Assembly: GCA_035299085.1 (NCBI GenBank)
Contig: DATGXG010000052.1
Span: forward strand, 124,001 to 188,000
Length of the DNA: 64,000 nt
Direction: 5' to 3'
DNA from: Bacteroidales bacterium
Lineage (GTDB): Bacteria; Bacteroidota; Bacteroidia; Bacteroidales; UBA10428
Shown: piece after piece, positions 27,781 to 36,368 of the stretch
How the letters are laid out: each line of letters starts with the position of its first letter
Numbering within the stretch: the first letter of the stretch is position 1
Position numbers and translations under genes: made by a program
Notes under the pieces: model-generated
Told to the model about the DNA's origin: nothing
The model's database searches: none
Seen by the model: only the letters and a program-made list of their open reading frames with translations

Positions 27781-29326
27781 GGAGACTGTTTTTAAAATCG
27801 ATGTTGAGATCAAGGGCCAGTTCGGTTGTCAGCTTTGTCAGCTCCTGGTTTTTCACCATGGCAACGGCCGAGTTAATATAGTCGCCGAGGTAAACATCCC
27901 TGTCGATATGGGGTATTTTAGAACGAACATGAGCATGGCAGGCTTCCATAAGAGGTCCGGATTTGAGAGGTTTTCTGAAATCCATGCCCTGTGCGGCACA
28001 GAACAATTCAATTCCCAATATTTTTTCCAGATTGCCAATGATCTGCAAAGCTTTACGCGAACTTACGGAACCCATGCTCACGTGGTCCTCCTGTCCGAGG
28101 GATGTAGGTATACTGTCGGCGCTGGCAGGGAAACACAACGACTTGTTTTCACTAACAAGGGCAGCGGTTGTATATTGGGGAATCATGAAACCTGAGTTCA
28201 GCCCGGTTTCTTTCATCAGCAGTTTCGGAAGTCCTTCAATAGTGTCCATTAGCGACAGGTAAATGCGCCTGTCGGAAATATTCCCGAGTTCAGCGGCAGA
28301 GAATGCTGCGTAATCAATGGGTAAAGCCATAGGCTGCCCGTGAAAATTGCCGCCGCTTATGGATTTGTCTTTACTGAATACAATGGGGTTGTCGGTGACC
28401 GAATTCAATTCAATTGTAAGCAACTGTTTAAGGTGTATATAGGCATTACGGGTTGCACCATGCACCTGCGGAATACACCGCAATGAATATGGATCCTGCA
28501 CCCGATGACAGTTGCGGTGTGATTCGACAATTTCGGACTGCCCGATAATTGTTCTCATTCGCTCTGCCACATAAATTACACCACGGTAGGGCCTCAACTC
28601 ATGAAGAGCAGGGTCAAAAGCTTTTACCGAGCCCAGCATGGCTTCGAGGTTCATGGCGGCAATGATATCGGCGTTATCCAGGCAGTTCTGCATCCTCGCG
28701 ACAAAAACTACGGCATGGGCTGCAATGAACTGGGTTCCGTTGATAAGAGCCAATCCTTCTTTAGGTCCCATCTCAAGTGCATTTAAGTTATGCCTGCGGA
28801 GTATTTCACCGGCCTTTACGATTCTTCCATCAGAGAAAACGGTGCCGAAACCGATAAGGGGTAGAAATAGATGGGCAAGCGGTGCGAGATCTCCTGATGC
28901 GCCTACCGAACCCTGTGAAGGCACGCAGGGTGTAATGTTATTTTCAATATGCCACAAAATGCGCTGAAGGGTTGTCAGCGATATTCCTGAAAATCCCATT
29001 GCCAGGGAATGCACTTTCAAAATGAGCATCATCCGGCTGATTTCTTCATCGATGAGATCACCAACTCCAACAGCATGGCTTAACAACAGGTTCATTTGCA
29101 GCTTGCGGGTGTCTTCATCGGATATCACCGTGGTACATAGCGGACCAAAACCGGTGTTAATACCATAAACCGTTGTGCCGCCTGCAACTATTTCATCTAC
29201 TGCCGCACGATTGGCGGAAATTTTTGCCGCTGCTTCCTGTGTGAGTTCACCTTTTATAGTTCCCCTGCAAATATCTACGGCTATACCGGGTGTCATCCTG
29301 TCGATGCCGTATCGGAATGTTGTCAT
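27758..29326 (-). CDS. hutH: Histidine ammonia-lyase
   Basis: The 522-residue lyase contains the A143-S144-G145 triad (GSVGASGDLAPLAH) that forms the MIO cofactor, along with VYGINTGFGPL and the late signature GSVSSRKAL. It deaminates histidine to urocanate, the first step of the Hut route. It is the first gene of the minus-strand hutHUI operon. The 153-base space to the plus-strand gene at 29480 contains no clear promoter by consensus, although TAACTTTTG at 29423-29431 is close for the plus strand. Confidence 0.96.
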   Translation of the reverse strand: MTTFRYGIDRMTPGIAVDICRGTIKGELTQEAAAKISANRAAVDEIVAGGTTVYGINTGFGPLCTTVISDEDTRKLQMNLLLSHAVGVGDLIDEEISRMMLILKVHSLAMGFSGISLTTLQRILWHIENNITPCVPSQGSVGASGDLAPLAHLFLPLIGFGTVFSDGRIVKAGEILRRHNLNALEMGPKEGLALINGTQFIAAHAVVFVARMQNCLDNADIIAAMNLEAMLGSVKAFDPALHELRPYRGVIYVAERMRTIIGQSEIVESHRNCHRVQDPYSLRCIPQVHGATRNAYIHLKQLLTIELNSVTDNPIVFSKDKSISGGNFHGQPMALPIDYAAFSAAELGNISDRRIYLSLMDTIEGLPKLLMKETGLNSGFMIPQYTTAALVSENKSLCFPASADSIPTSLGQEDHVSMGSVSSRKALQIIGNLEKILGIELFCAAQGMDFRKPLKSGPLMEACHAHVRSKIPHIDRDVYLGDYINSAVAMVKNQELTKLTTELALDLNIDFKNSLHELFGIY

Positions 29327-29479
29327 GTACTGCTTTTTAGTAAAAATAACATAAAGTTCTCAATTTTTCACCAGCCTGTACACTGCTAAATGTCATGATT
29401 ATGTATGGCAAAAAGTCACTAACTTTTGATGCCGATTTATGTTTCTTTAACGAACTAATTTTCTAAAAACGATTTATTT

Positions 29480-30817
29480 ATGGCCGCTAAAAATGTAATT
29501 ATCATTGGTGCTGCAGGAAGAGATTTCCATAATTTCAACACTTGTTTCAGGGATAATCCCGAGTATAACGTAGTCGCATTTACAGCAGCACAGATACCTG
29601 ACATTGCCGATAGAAAGTACCCTGCCGAACTGGCTGGTAAGTTATATCCCGATGGTATTCCCATCTTTGCCGAGAATGACCTTGAAGATCTGATCCGTAA
29701 GCTTAAGGTGGATGAGTGTGTTTTCTCTTACAGCGATATTCCCTATAACCGCGTCATGCATATTGGTGCCCGTGTCAATGCTGCTGGTGCTGATTTTAAA
29801 CTGGCGGGAACTGCAAAGACCATGCTGAAGAGCACAAAACCTGTGATTGCTGTTGGTGCAGTGAGAACAGGATGCGGAAAATCACAGACATCAAGGAGAG
29901 TGATCGAGATCCTGATGCAAAAAGGACTGAAAGTGGTTGCCGTACGTCACCCGATGCCTTACGGCAATATTGCCGAGCAGAAGGTTCAGCGCTACGCCAC
30001 CCTCGAAGACCTCGTCAAGCATAAATGTACAATTGAGGAAATGGAAGAGTATGAACCGCATGTGGCAAGAGGCAATGTCATTTATGCCGGTGTTGATTAC
30101 GAGGCTATCCTGCGCGCTGCAGAAAAAGATCCCGATGGTTGCGACGTTATCCTGTGGGATGGCGGAAACAATGATTTCCCGTTTTATAAACCCGATCTTA
30201 CCATAACAGTCACTGATCCTCATCGCCCGGGTCATGAGCTTTCATACTATCCCGGCGAAATCACCCTCAGGCTGGCCGATGTGGTTGTCATAAACAAAAT
30301 TGATACGGCTTCACCTGAAAACATTCAGACAGTCCGTGCCAACATTACAATTGCCAATCCCCGTGCCATGGTTATTGATGCAGCTTCCCCGATATCGCTC
30401 AATAAACCTGAACTGATCCGTGGTAAATCGGTACTGGCCATCGAAGACGGTCCCACACTCACCCACGGTGAAATGAAGCTTGGTGCCGGTACTGTTGCAG
30501 CCATGAAATGGGGCGCCAAAGAACTTGTCGATCCCCGTGCTTATGCGGTTGGTAAAATTAAAGACACATTCAATACTTATCCGAACATCGGCACCTTGTT
30601 GCCGGCCATGGGTTATGGGAAACAGCAGATTGCCGACCTCGAAAAAACAATCAATGCAACTCCCTGCGATGTGGTTGTAATTGGTACTCCGATTGATCTT
30701 AACCGCATTATTAAGATCAACAAACCGACTGTAACCGTAACCTATGATTTGCAGGAGATCGGTTCACCCAACCTGCAGATTGTGCTGGATGAATTTGTAA
30801 AAAAGATGAACCTGTAA
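29480..30817 (+). CDS. P-loop protein related to cyclic 2,3-diphosphoglycerate synthetase
   Basis: The 445-residue protein begins with a Rossmann-like domain (NVIIIGAAGRDFHNFNT), then has a Walker A motif GAVRTGCGKSQTSR near residue 128, WDGGNNDFPF near 220, and a GTPase-like VVINKIDTA strand. This matches the family annotated as cyclic 2,3-diphosphoglycerate synthetase or GTPase, found in many bacteria that do not make that compound, so the name is not a proven function. It is divergent from hutH. In other Bacteroidota the same kind of gene may travel with amino-acid degradation genes; whether it helps here is unknown. Confidence 0.78.
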   Translation: MAAKNVIIIGAAGRDFHNFNTCFRDNPEYNVVAFTAAQIPDIADRKYPAELAGKLYPDGIPIFAENDLEDLIRKLKVDECVFSYSDIPYNRVMHIGARVNAAGADFKLAGTAKTMLKSTKPVIAVGAVRTGCGKSQTSRRVIEILMQKGLKVVAVRHPMPYGNIAEQKVQRYATLEDLVKHKCTIEEMEEYEPHVARGNVIYAGVDYEAILRAAEKDPDGCDVILWDGGNNDFPFYKPDLTITVTDPHRPGHELSYYPGEITLRLADVVVINKIDTASPENIQTVRANITIANPRAMVIDAASPISLNKPELIRGKSVLAIEDGPTLTHGEMKLGAGTVAAMKWGAKELVDPRAYAVGKIKDTFNTYPNIGTLLPAMGYGKQQIADLEKTINATPCDVVVIGTPIDLNRIIKINKPTVTVTYDLQEIGSPNLQIVLDEFVKKMNL

Positions 30818-30821
30818 CACA

Positions 30822-33170
30822 TCATATTTTTAGCAGGTTCCTTATTTTTTCGATAAGGATATCATGCCGGATCGGCTTGGCTATATAGTCGCTGAATCCG
30901 GCATTTTTTATTCTCTCAAGGTCTTCAACCATCGCGTAAGCGGTTTGCGCAATTACCGGAATGTCATGATTTATCCCGCGTATCAGTTTATATGCCGTAA
31001 ACCCGTCCATCACCGGCATTTTGAGGTCCATCAGGACCAGGCTGATCTTTCTTTCTGAATTGTCAGTCATAAACTCAACGATCTCCTTGCCGTTTTTGAA
31101 GCAGAGTACTTCTGCCTGGTAATTTTTCAGGATACGGGTGAGCAGATACTGATTGCTTATTTCGTCCTCGGCAATTGCAATTGTCAGATTATTCCAATCA
31201 TGCGAGGCCCTGGTGACGGGGCCTACGCTGTCAGGCTTTATTTCAGAAGGCAACACTTCAAAATCCGGGAGTGAAAGATAAAAAACCGATCCTTTGTTTA
31301 GCACTGACTCCGCCCAGATTTTACCTCCCAATGCCTGTGCCAGGCTTTTGCATATTGAAAGCCCAAGCCCTGTGCCAGATTTAAAACTGCCACTTTCGTC
31401 ATCCGATTTCCAGAACCTGTTGAAGATATTCAGGAGATTGGTTTCACTTATACCGGAACCAGTGTCCCTGACATAAAAGGTAATATTGTTTTCCGAAATG
31501 ATATCATACCCGATCTGTACGAATCCTTTCAATGTAAACTTCAGCGCATTCGACACCAGGTTACTGATTATCTGTCTGAACCGGGCACAGTCAGTGCGTA
31601 ACATGATGTTACTGCTGTTTTTAGCCAGTAGAATGGAAACACCGGGATTAGTCTGTCCCCTGAAACTTTCGGTGAGTTCACCAAGCACATCGTTTACCGG
31701 AAATACCTCGGTCAGTATTTTCATCTGGCCTGCCTCAATTCGCGACAGGTCAAGAATGTCCTCAATAATGTGAAGTAGCTGGTTGCTGTTTGAACTGATG
31801 ATTCTGAAATAGTTCTCACGTTCGTCAGGGTTCAGATTCCAATCGCCAAGCAATGATGAAAATCCGATTATGGCATTAAGCGGCGTTCTTATCTCATGCG
31901 ACATATTCGCAAGGAAAGCCGATTTCAGCCGGTCGGATTCCTCAGCCTTAAGCTGTGCCCTCCGCAGTTCTTCGATTGTGAACGACAGATGTTCGTTCAC
32001 TTCTTCGAGCTCGGTATTCATTTCCTTTACCTGTTGATTGGCGGCTGCCAGAACTGCCTCTGCTTTTTTTCTTTTGCTTATGTTTTTGAGCAGATGCATA
32101 ACGATCGCAAGCAAAAATCCTATGACAACAAGAAGCGGAAGGATAATCCTGAGATACTTTAGCAGGATAATCTGAGGTCGATTGATCACCAAGGATCCAT
32201 GAGGCAGATTTCTTTCAGGTATTTTGAATCTTTTCAGGATCCTGTAATCGAAATAATAGCTGTTTACCGGTTTCCGGAATCTTTGCTCCGGAATATAGTT
32301 TTTATCATCAATGAATTTTAAGGCCATTTGGGCGGCTTCACTTCCGTGTATCCGCCCTTTTATAAAAATACCACCAGCTATGCCCTTGCCAAGGAGGGTT
32401 TCGCTTTCCATAAATACCGGAACAGGTGAATGTCGCAATACATTAAGATAAATACTCTCAGGATTCACCGGGTTTCCGTTTATATCCTGCGAGTAATTGA
32501 TCAGTGCAACGGCGCTTCCTGGTTCAAGGGTTTTTACCTTCTGAATTAAAACGCCAGGATCGTATTTACAGAGGTATGAGAATTCAAATCTGCCCTTAAA
32601 TAAGGGTTCTAATTTTTTAACGTTTCTTATATTGAGCAAATTGGTTGTGGTTGCACTGTCCGATATGAAATATAACTTACGGGTTACGGGCGATACCATG
32701 GCAATCATGTCAATCTCATCCTTTAGGTCAATGCCGTCCAATATTCCGTAATACGGTTTATTGTCAAAATTATAATCGTAAGGGTCATTGATACCGCAAA
32801 TAACTACAGGGACACCCGGAAACAGGGAGTCACCATAGTCCATCATGAAATCAAGCGCATCGTTATCGCTCACAAGCGCCACGTCGAATTCAATGCTCCT
32901 GAACTTCTTTTTATAAAGCTTATAGATTTCGGGAAAGGATTTATTTCCAAACCTCTTGGCGTCAAGGAATTCGACAAATACATTGATGTCGTCCCTCTTT
33001 GAGAAAACGCTCAGAACCCCCGAACTCACACTGTCAGCCCATGTATATCCCATGGAGTAAGAGTTCAGATAAAGCACATTATGGTTTCCGGGGTTTGGTT
33101 CCTGAGGCTTTGCCTGGACTAGAATCAGGTAGAACAACAAAAATGTGAAATAATAAACTCTACCCTTCAT
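30822..33170 (-). CDS. Hybrid sensor histidine kinase with substrate-binding-protein-like sensor domain
   Basis: The 782-residue protein has a signal peptide or first helix (residues 1-20), and a periplasmic domain (about 30-320) like ABC_sub_bind/TrpX solute-binding proteins (VLYLNSYSMGYTWADS, ALVSDNDALDFM). A membrane helix (about 342-365) and a coiled coil (370-415) follow. The kinase core has H425 in MSHEIRTPLN, an N box (ISNLVSNALKFT) and G boxes (DTGSGIS, GTGLGLS). A receiver domain at the C-terminus has phospho-acceptor D715 (LVLMDLKMPVMDG). The sensor thus probably binds a small ligand. It is divergent from the GH105-kduI-kduD operon across 111 bases, so it may regulate uronate use; no DNA-binding output domain is present in it. 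Confidence 0.93.
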   Translation of the reverse strand: MKGRVYYFTFLLFYLILVQAKPQEPNPGNHNVLYLNSYSMGYTWADSVSSGVLSVFSKRDDINVFVEFLDAKRFGNKSFPEIYKLYKKKFRSIEFDVALVSDNDALDFMMDYGDSLFPGVPVVICGINDPYDYNFDNKPYYGILDGIDLKDEIDMIAMVSPVTRKLYFISDSATTTNLLNIRNVKKLEPLFKGRFEFSYLCKYDPGVLIQKVKTLEPGSAVALINYSQDINGNPVNPESIYLNVLRHSPVPVFMESETLLGKGIAGGIFIKGRIHGSEAAQMALKFIDDKNYIPEQRFRKPVNSYYFDYRILKRFKIPERNLPHGSLVINRPQIILLKYLRIILPLLVVIGFLLAIVMHLLKNISKRKKAEAVLAAANQQVKEMNTELEEVNEHLSFTIEELRRAQLKAEESDRLKSAFLANMSHEIRTPLNAIIGFSSLLGDWNLNPDERENYFRIISSNSNQLLHIIEDILDLSRIEAGQMKILTEVFPVNDVLGELTESFRGQTNPGVSILLAKNSSNIMLRTDCARFRQIISNLVSNALKFTLKGFVQIGYDIISENNITFYVRDTGSGISETNLLNIFNRFWKSDDESGSFKSGTGLGLSICKSLAQALGGKIWAESVLNKGSVFYLSLPDFEVLPSEIKPDSVGPVTRASHDWNNLTIAIAEDEISNQYLLTRILKNYQAEVLCFKNGKEIVEFMTDNSERKISLVLMDLKMPVMDGFTAYKLIRGINHDIPVIAQTAYAMVEDLERIKNAGFSDYIAKPIRHDILIEKIRNLLKI

Positions 33171-33281
33171 TCAATACATTTTGAATTTTATACGGAAACT
33201 TTCAGGAAAGGGTATAGGAATACAGATTAAATAAAGTTTTATATTTATGATATTCTTAAATTTGAGATTAAACATTCAATT

Positions 33282-34397
33282 ATGAATACGACTTTGAGGT
33301 TCTTAACCTTTTTTCTGCTTACTTTATGCATCCCGGCTATTGGTGGGGCTCATAGCATAAACAGTGCTTCTGTTAAATCGTTGCTGAAAAAGGTAGCTGA
33401 TTACCAGGTTTCAACGCCGTTAACGCACACGGAAACCGACTGGACTAATGGTGCACTGTATGCAGGTATGGTTGAATGGGCTTCGATCGCAGATGATGAT
33501 AAATATTATAACTGGCTTAAGGATATAGCTATACGGAATGGCTGGACATACCTTCACAGAAAGGATGCCAGTGGCCGCTATCATGCCGATGATTATTGTG
33601 TAGGCCAGATGTATCTTGAGTTGTACAGGAAGTATAAGGATCCGGCGATGATTAACCCGATGCGGGCATATTTCGATTCAATCCTTGCAAACCCCTCCAC
33701 CGTTAATCTTGAATTCACGTTCACTGAAACCAACTATCCGACCGAGCGCTGGTCCTGGTGTGACGCCTTGTTCATGGGGCCAACGGTGTGGGCAAAAATG
33801 GCAGCCATTACAAAAGAAAAGAAATACCTCGATTTTATGTTTAAAGAGTACAAGGCGACAACCGATTATCTGTATGACAGGCAGAACCACCTGTTTTTCA
33901 GGGATTCGAGGTTTTTTACTAAAAAGGAGGAAAACGGGCAACCTGTTTTCTGGGGAAGGGGAAATGGCTGGGTTTTTGCCGGCTTACCGGTTATTATCCG
34001 CGAACTGCCTGCCAATTATGAACATCGTGATTTTTTTGTGAATTTATACCGTGAAATGGCAGCTGAAATTGTTTCCCTGCAGGATAAAAAAGGATACTGG
34101 CATGCCAGCCTGCTTGACCCCGCCAGTTATACCAATCCTGAAATGAGCGCCACTTCGTTCTTTGTATATGGACTGGCCTGGGGAATCAACAATGGATTCC
34201 TGGATAAAAAGACATATTACGCCCCTGTAATGAAAGGCTGGAAATCAATGACCGAAGCTGTGTGGCCCGATGGTAAAGTGGGCTGGATACAGCCTATCGG
34301 GGAAGATCCCAAACATGTCACACGTGAAATGACAGAGGTATACGGCGTCGGGGCATTTCTCCTCGCCGGCACTGAAATCAGCAAACTGGTTAAATAA
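33282..34397 (+). CDS. GH105 unsaturated rhamnogalacturonyl/glucuronyl hydrolase
   Basis: The 371-residue secreted protein has a signal peptide (to about residue 24) and the (alpha/alpha)6 fold of GH105. D161 in WSWCDALFMGP fits the catalytic aspartate of YteR-type enzymes. Other family segments are ADDYCVGQMY and FWGRGNGWVFAGL. These enzymes remove the 4,5-unsaturated uronic acid left by polysaccharide lyases acting on pectin or similar polymers. The product is then handled by KduI and KduD, which follow directly (10 and 5 base gaps), so this is a pathway operon. A TAAATTTG box at 33257-33264 may be its promoter. Confidence 0.92.
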   Translation: MNTTLRFLTFFLLTLCIPAIGGAHSINSASVKSLLKKVADYQVSTPLTHTETDWTNGALYAGMVEWASIADDDKYYNWLKDIAIRNGWTYLHRKDASGRYHADDYCVGQMYLELYRKYKDPAMINPMRAYFDSILANPSTVNLEFTFTETNYPTERWSWCDALFMGPTVWAKMAAITKEKKYLDFMFKEYKATTDYLYDRQNHLFFRDSRFFTKKEENGQPVFWGRGNGWVFAGLPVIIRELPANYEHRDFFVNLYREMAAEIVSLQDKKGYWHASLLDPASYTNPEMSATSFFVYGLAWGINNGFLDKKTYYAPVMKGWKSMTEAVWPDGKVGWIQPIGEDPKHVTREMTEVYGVGAFLLAGTEISKLVK

Positions 34398-34407
34398 TAC
34401 ACACGAC

Positions 34408-35244
34408 ATGAAAGCCGAATTGCGTTTTTCTCACCATCCCGGTGATGTAAAAAAATACGATACATCACAAGTAAGAAAGGAGTTTTTAATAGAAAAGATC
34501 TTTGTTCCGGGTGAAATTTGTTTCACCTATACATTATACGACCGGTTTATTGCAGGTGGCGCCATGCCGCTTGAGACACCGTTAATACTGTTGCCTTTTT
34601 CTGAATTAAAGGCTGATCATTTTTTGCAGCGTCGTGAAATGGGAATAATCAATACAGGAGGCCCGGGAAGTGTAAAAGCCGGGGGAACTGACTACCGGCT
34701 GAATTATAAAGAAGCCCTTTATCTCGGGAAGGACACAGCGGATATAAGCTTTCTTTCGGACGACCCTGCAAAACCGGCCAAATTCTATATTAATTCGGCT
34801 TCTGCGCATCATGCATACCCGTGCAGGAAAGTCACGCTGAATGACGCCGAGGTAGTTTCAGCAGGATCAGCAGAATCATCCAACCGTCGTACAATTAACA
34901 AACTCCTCATTAACAATGTAATTGAAACCTGCGGGCTTCAGATGGGGTTAACGTCATTGCAACCAGGAAGTGTTTGGAACACAATGCCTCCGCATACCCA
35001 CAGCCGGAGAATGGAAGTGTATTTTTATTTTGAAGTTCCTGCCAAACAGGCTGTATGCCATTTTATGGGAGAACCGGATGAAACCCGCCATATCTGGATG
35101 CATAACGAACAGGCTGTGATTTCCCCTCCCTGGAGCATTCATAGTGCGGCCGGAACCTCAAATTATTCCTTTATCTGGGGAATGGCAGGCGAAAATCTTG
35201 ATTATAGCGACATGGATACCCGTCAACCTGATGAATTAAAATAA
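34408..35244 (+). CDS. kduI: 5-dehydro-4-deoxy-D-glucuronate isomerase
   Basis: The 278-residue cupin has the zinc-binding motif HTHSRRMEVYFYFEV (two histidines and a glutamate) with the fourth ligand likely the histidine in PPWSIHSAAGT. It isomerises 4-deoxy-L-threo-5-hexosulose uronate to 3-deoxy-D-glycero-2,5-hexodiulosonate, taking the unsaturated uronic acid released upstream. It sits between GH105 and kduD in the same operon. Confidence 0.96.
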   Translation: MKAELRFSHHPGDVKKYDTSQVRKEFLIEKIFVPGEICFTYTLYDRFIAGGAMPLETPLILLPFSELKADHFLQRREMGIINTGGPGSVKAGGTDYRLNYKEALYLGKDTADISFLSDDPAKPAKFYINSASAHHAYPCRKVTLNDAEVVSAGSAESSNRRTINKLLINNVIETCGLQMGLTSLQPGSVWNTMPPHTHSRRMEVYFYFEVPAKQAVCHFMGEPDETRHIWMHNEQAVISPPWSIHSAAGTSNYSFIWGMAGENLDYSDMDTRQPDELK

Positions 35245-35249
35245 CCTCT

Positions 35250-36044
35250 ATGAAAGACTTATTCGACCTGTCGGGCAAGGTGGCCCTTGTAACCGGTGGT
35301 ACGCATGGGATCGGACTGGCTATAGGACTTATTCTTGCCAAATCGGGTGCTAAAGTGTGTGTGAACGACCGTACCCAGGATAAACTGGATGCCTGCAAAC
35401 AGGAGTTCAATAAGGAAAACCTTTCCGTTTTTACATGCATTTTTGACGTTACAAATGAACAGGATGTCAACACGGGAATTTCAGAGATTGAAAAGAAGGT
35501 TGGCCCTGTGGATATCCTTGTCAACAATGCCGGCATCATAAAAAGGATACCGATACTCGATATGGCCATTGACGATTACAAACAGGTGATCGATGTGGAT
35601 CTTGTCGCCCCGCTTATTGTTTCAAAACGTGTGGTCCGTGGAATGATCCAAAGGCGGCAGGGTAAGATCATCAACATGTGTTCCATGATGAGTGTTTACG
35701 GCAGGAATACAGTGTCTGCCTATGCATCAGCTAAAGGGGGACTGAAGCTGCTCACAGCCAATATGACCTGCGAATGGGCGAAATATAATATCCAGATCAA
35801 TGGAATCGGTCCCGGATATATTGCCACAGCACAGACTGCACCAATCCGTGAAAACGGGCATCCGTTCAATGATCTTGTAATGACCCGCACACCTGCAGGA
35901 AGATGGGGACAACCCGAGGATGTAGCATATGCTGCGCTATTCCTGGCTTCAAAAGCAAGTGATTTTGTCAACGGCCATATTCTTTATGTAGACGGTGGTA
36001 TACTTGCGAATTTCGGGTATGTGAAGGGGGAGAATGAAGTTTAG
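35250..36044 (+). CDS. kduD: 2-dehydro-3-deoxy-D-gluconate 5-dehydrogenase
   Basis: The 264-residue short-chain dehydrogenase has the cofactor motif TGGTHGIG, NNAG (VNNAGII) and the catalytic YASAKGG. The end KASDFVNGHILYVDGG is typical. It reduces the KduI product to 2-keto-3-deoxygluconate. It follows kduI after 5 bases. No KDG kinase or aldolase is seen nearby, so the final steps must be encoded elsewhere. Confidence 0.95.
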   Translation: MKDLFDLSGKVALVTGGTHGIGLAIGLILAKSGAKVCVNDRTQDKLDACKQEFNKENLSVFTCIFDVTNEQDVNTGISEIEKKVGPVDILVNNAGIIKRIPILDMAIDDYKQVIDVDLVAPLIVSKRVVRGMIQRRQGKIINMCSMMSVYGRNTVSAYASAKGGLKLLTANMTCEWAKYNIQINGIGPGYIATAQTAPIRENGHPFNDLVMTRTPAGRWGQPEDVAYAALFLASKASDFVNGHILYVDGGILANFGYVKGENEV

Positions 36045-36049
36045 ATTGC

Positions 36050-36135
36050 AGTCTGTTCGTTATTCTTAAATCGGTGTTCGATGTTCGGTATAGATTATTA
36101 GCTATTTAGTAATAAGGGATTGAGGTCTGAACGAT
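36050..36135. repeat. Dispersed intergenic repeat, copy 1
   Basis: This stretch after kduD shares AGTCTGTT, CTTAAATCGGTGTTC followed by TGTTCGGT, and TTAGTAATAAGG with the region 54041-54185, in the same order. It is non-coding. Together with the adjacent hairpin and 36-bp array it fills the 324-base gap before the DUF4861 gene. Confidence 0.7.
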
Positions 36136-36154
36136 TTACGATTTACGATTGAAG

Positions 36155-36180
36155 TGCTAGGCGAAGTCTGTGACTTCGAC
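36155..36180. repeat. Inverted, diverged copy of the 36-bp palindromic repeat
   Basis: TGCTAGGCGAAG, a short loop and a CTTCG arm make a hairpin with seven paired bases (36162-36168 with 36172-36178). The sequence matches the complement of the four-copy array that begins 29 bases downstream, so the two lie head-to-head. Confidence 0.7.
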
Positions 36181-36208
36181 TATACATAACTGATAGTTAA
36201 TAAATTTT

Positions 36209-36352
36209 GTTCAGACGAAGTTGCAAACTTCGCCTAGCATTTCAGTTCAGACGAAGTTGCAAACTTCGCCTAGCATTTAGGTTCATACAAAGTTGCAAAC
36301 TTCGCCCAGCATTTAGGTTCATACAAAGTTGCAAACTTCGCCCGGCATTTTA
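36209..36352. repeat. Four tandem copies of a 36-bp palindromic repeat
   Basis: Copies lie at 36209-36244, 36245-36280, 36281-36316 and 36317-36352. Each has a CGAAGTT/AACTTCG type hairpin with a GCA loop, followed by CGCC and AGCATTT. Copies 1-2 and 3-4 form two close pairs. There are no spacers, so it is not CRISPR. The array ends 16 bases before the DUF4861 start and would put four hairpins in its leader if transcribed. Confidence 0.95.
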
Positions 36353-36368
36353 TTTAAAAATATTATAT

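Noticed and set aside
27781..27813. Upstream TTG start for hutU
   Set aside because: It adds 11 unconserved-looking residues and overlaps hutH by 56 bases; ATG 27780 gives the usual length.
36209..36352. CRISPR array (36-bp repeats)
   Set aside because: The repeats are directly adjacent with no spacers and no cas genes are nearby.
36207..36368. Longer N-terminus of the DUF4861 protein from an upstream start
   Set aside because: The extra 54 residues only translate the tandem repeats (RRSCKLRLAF-like units); a normal lipoprotein signal starts at 36369.
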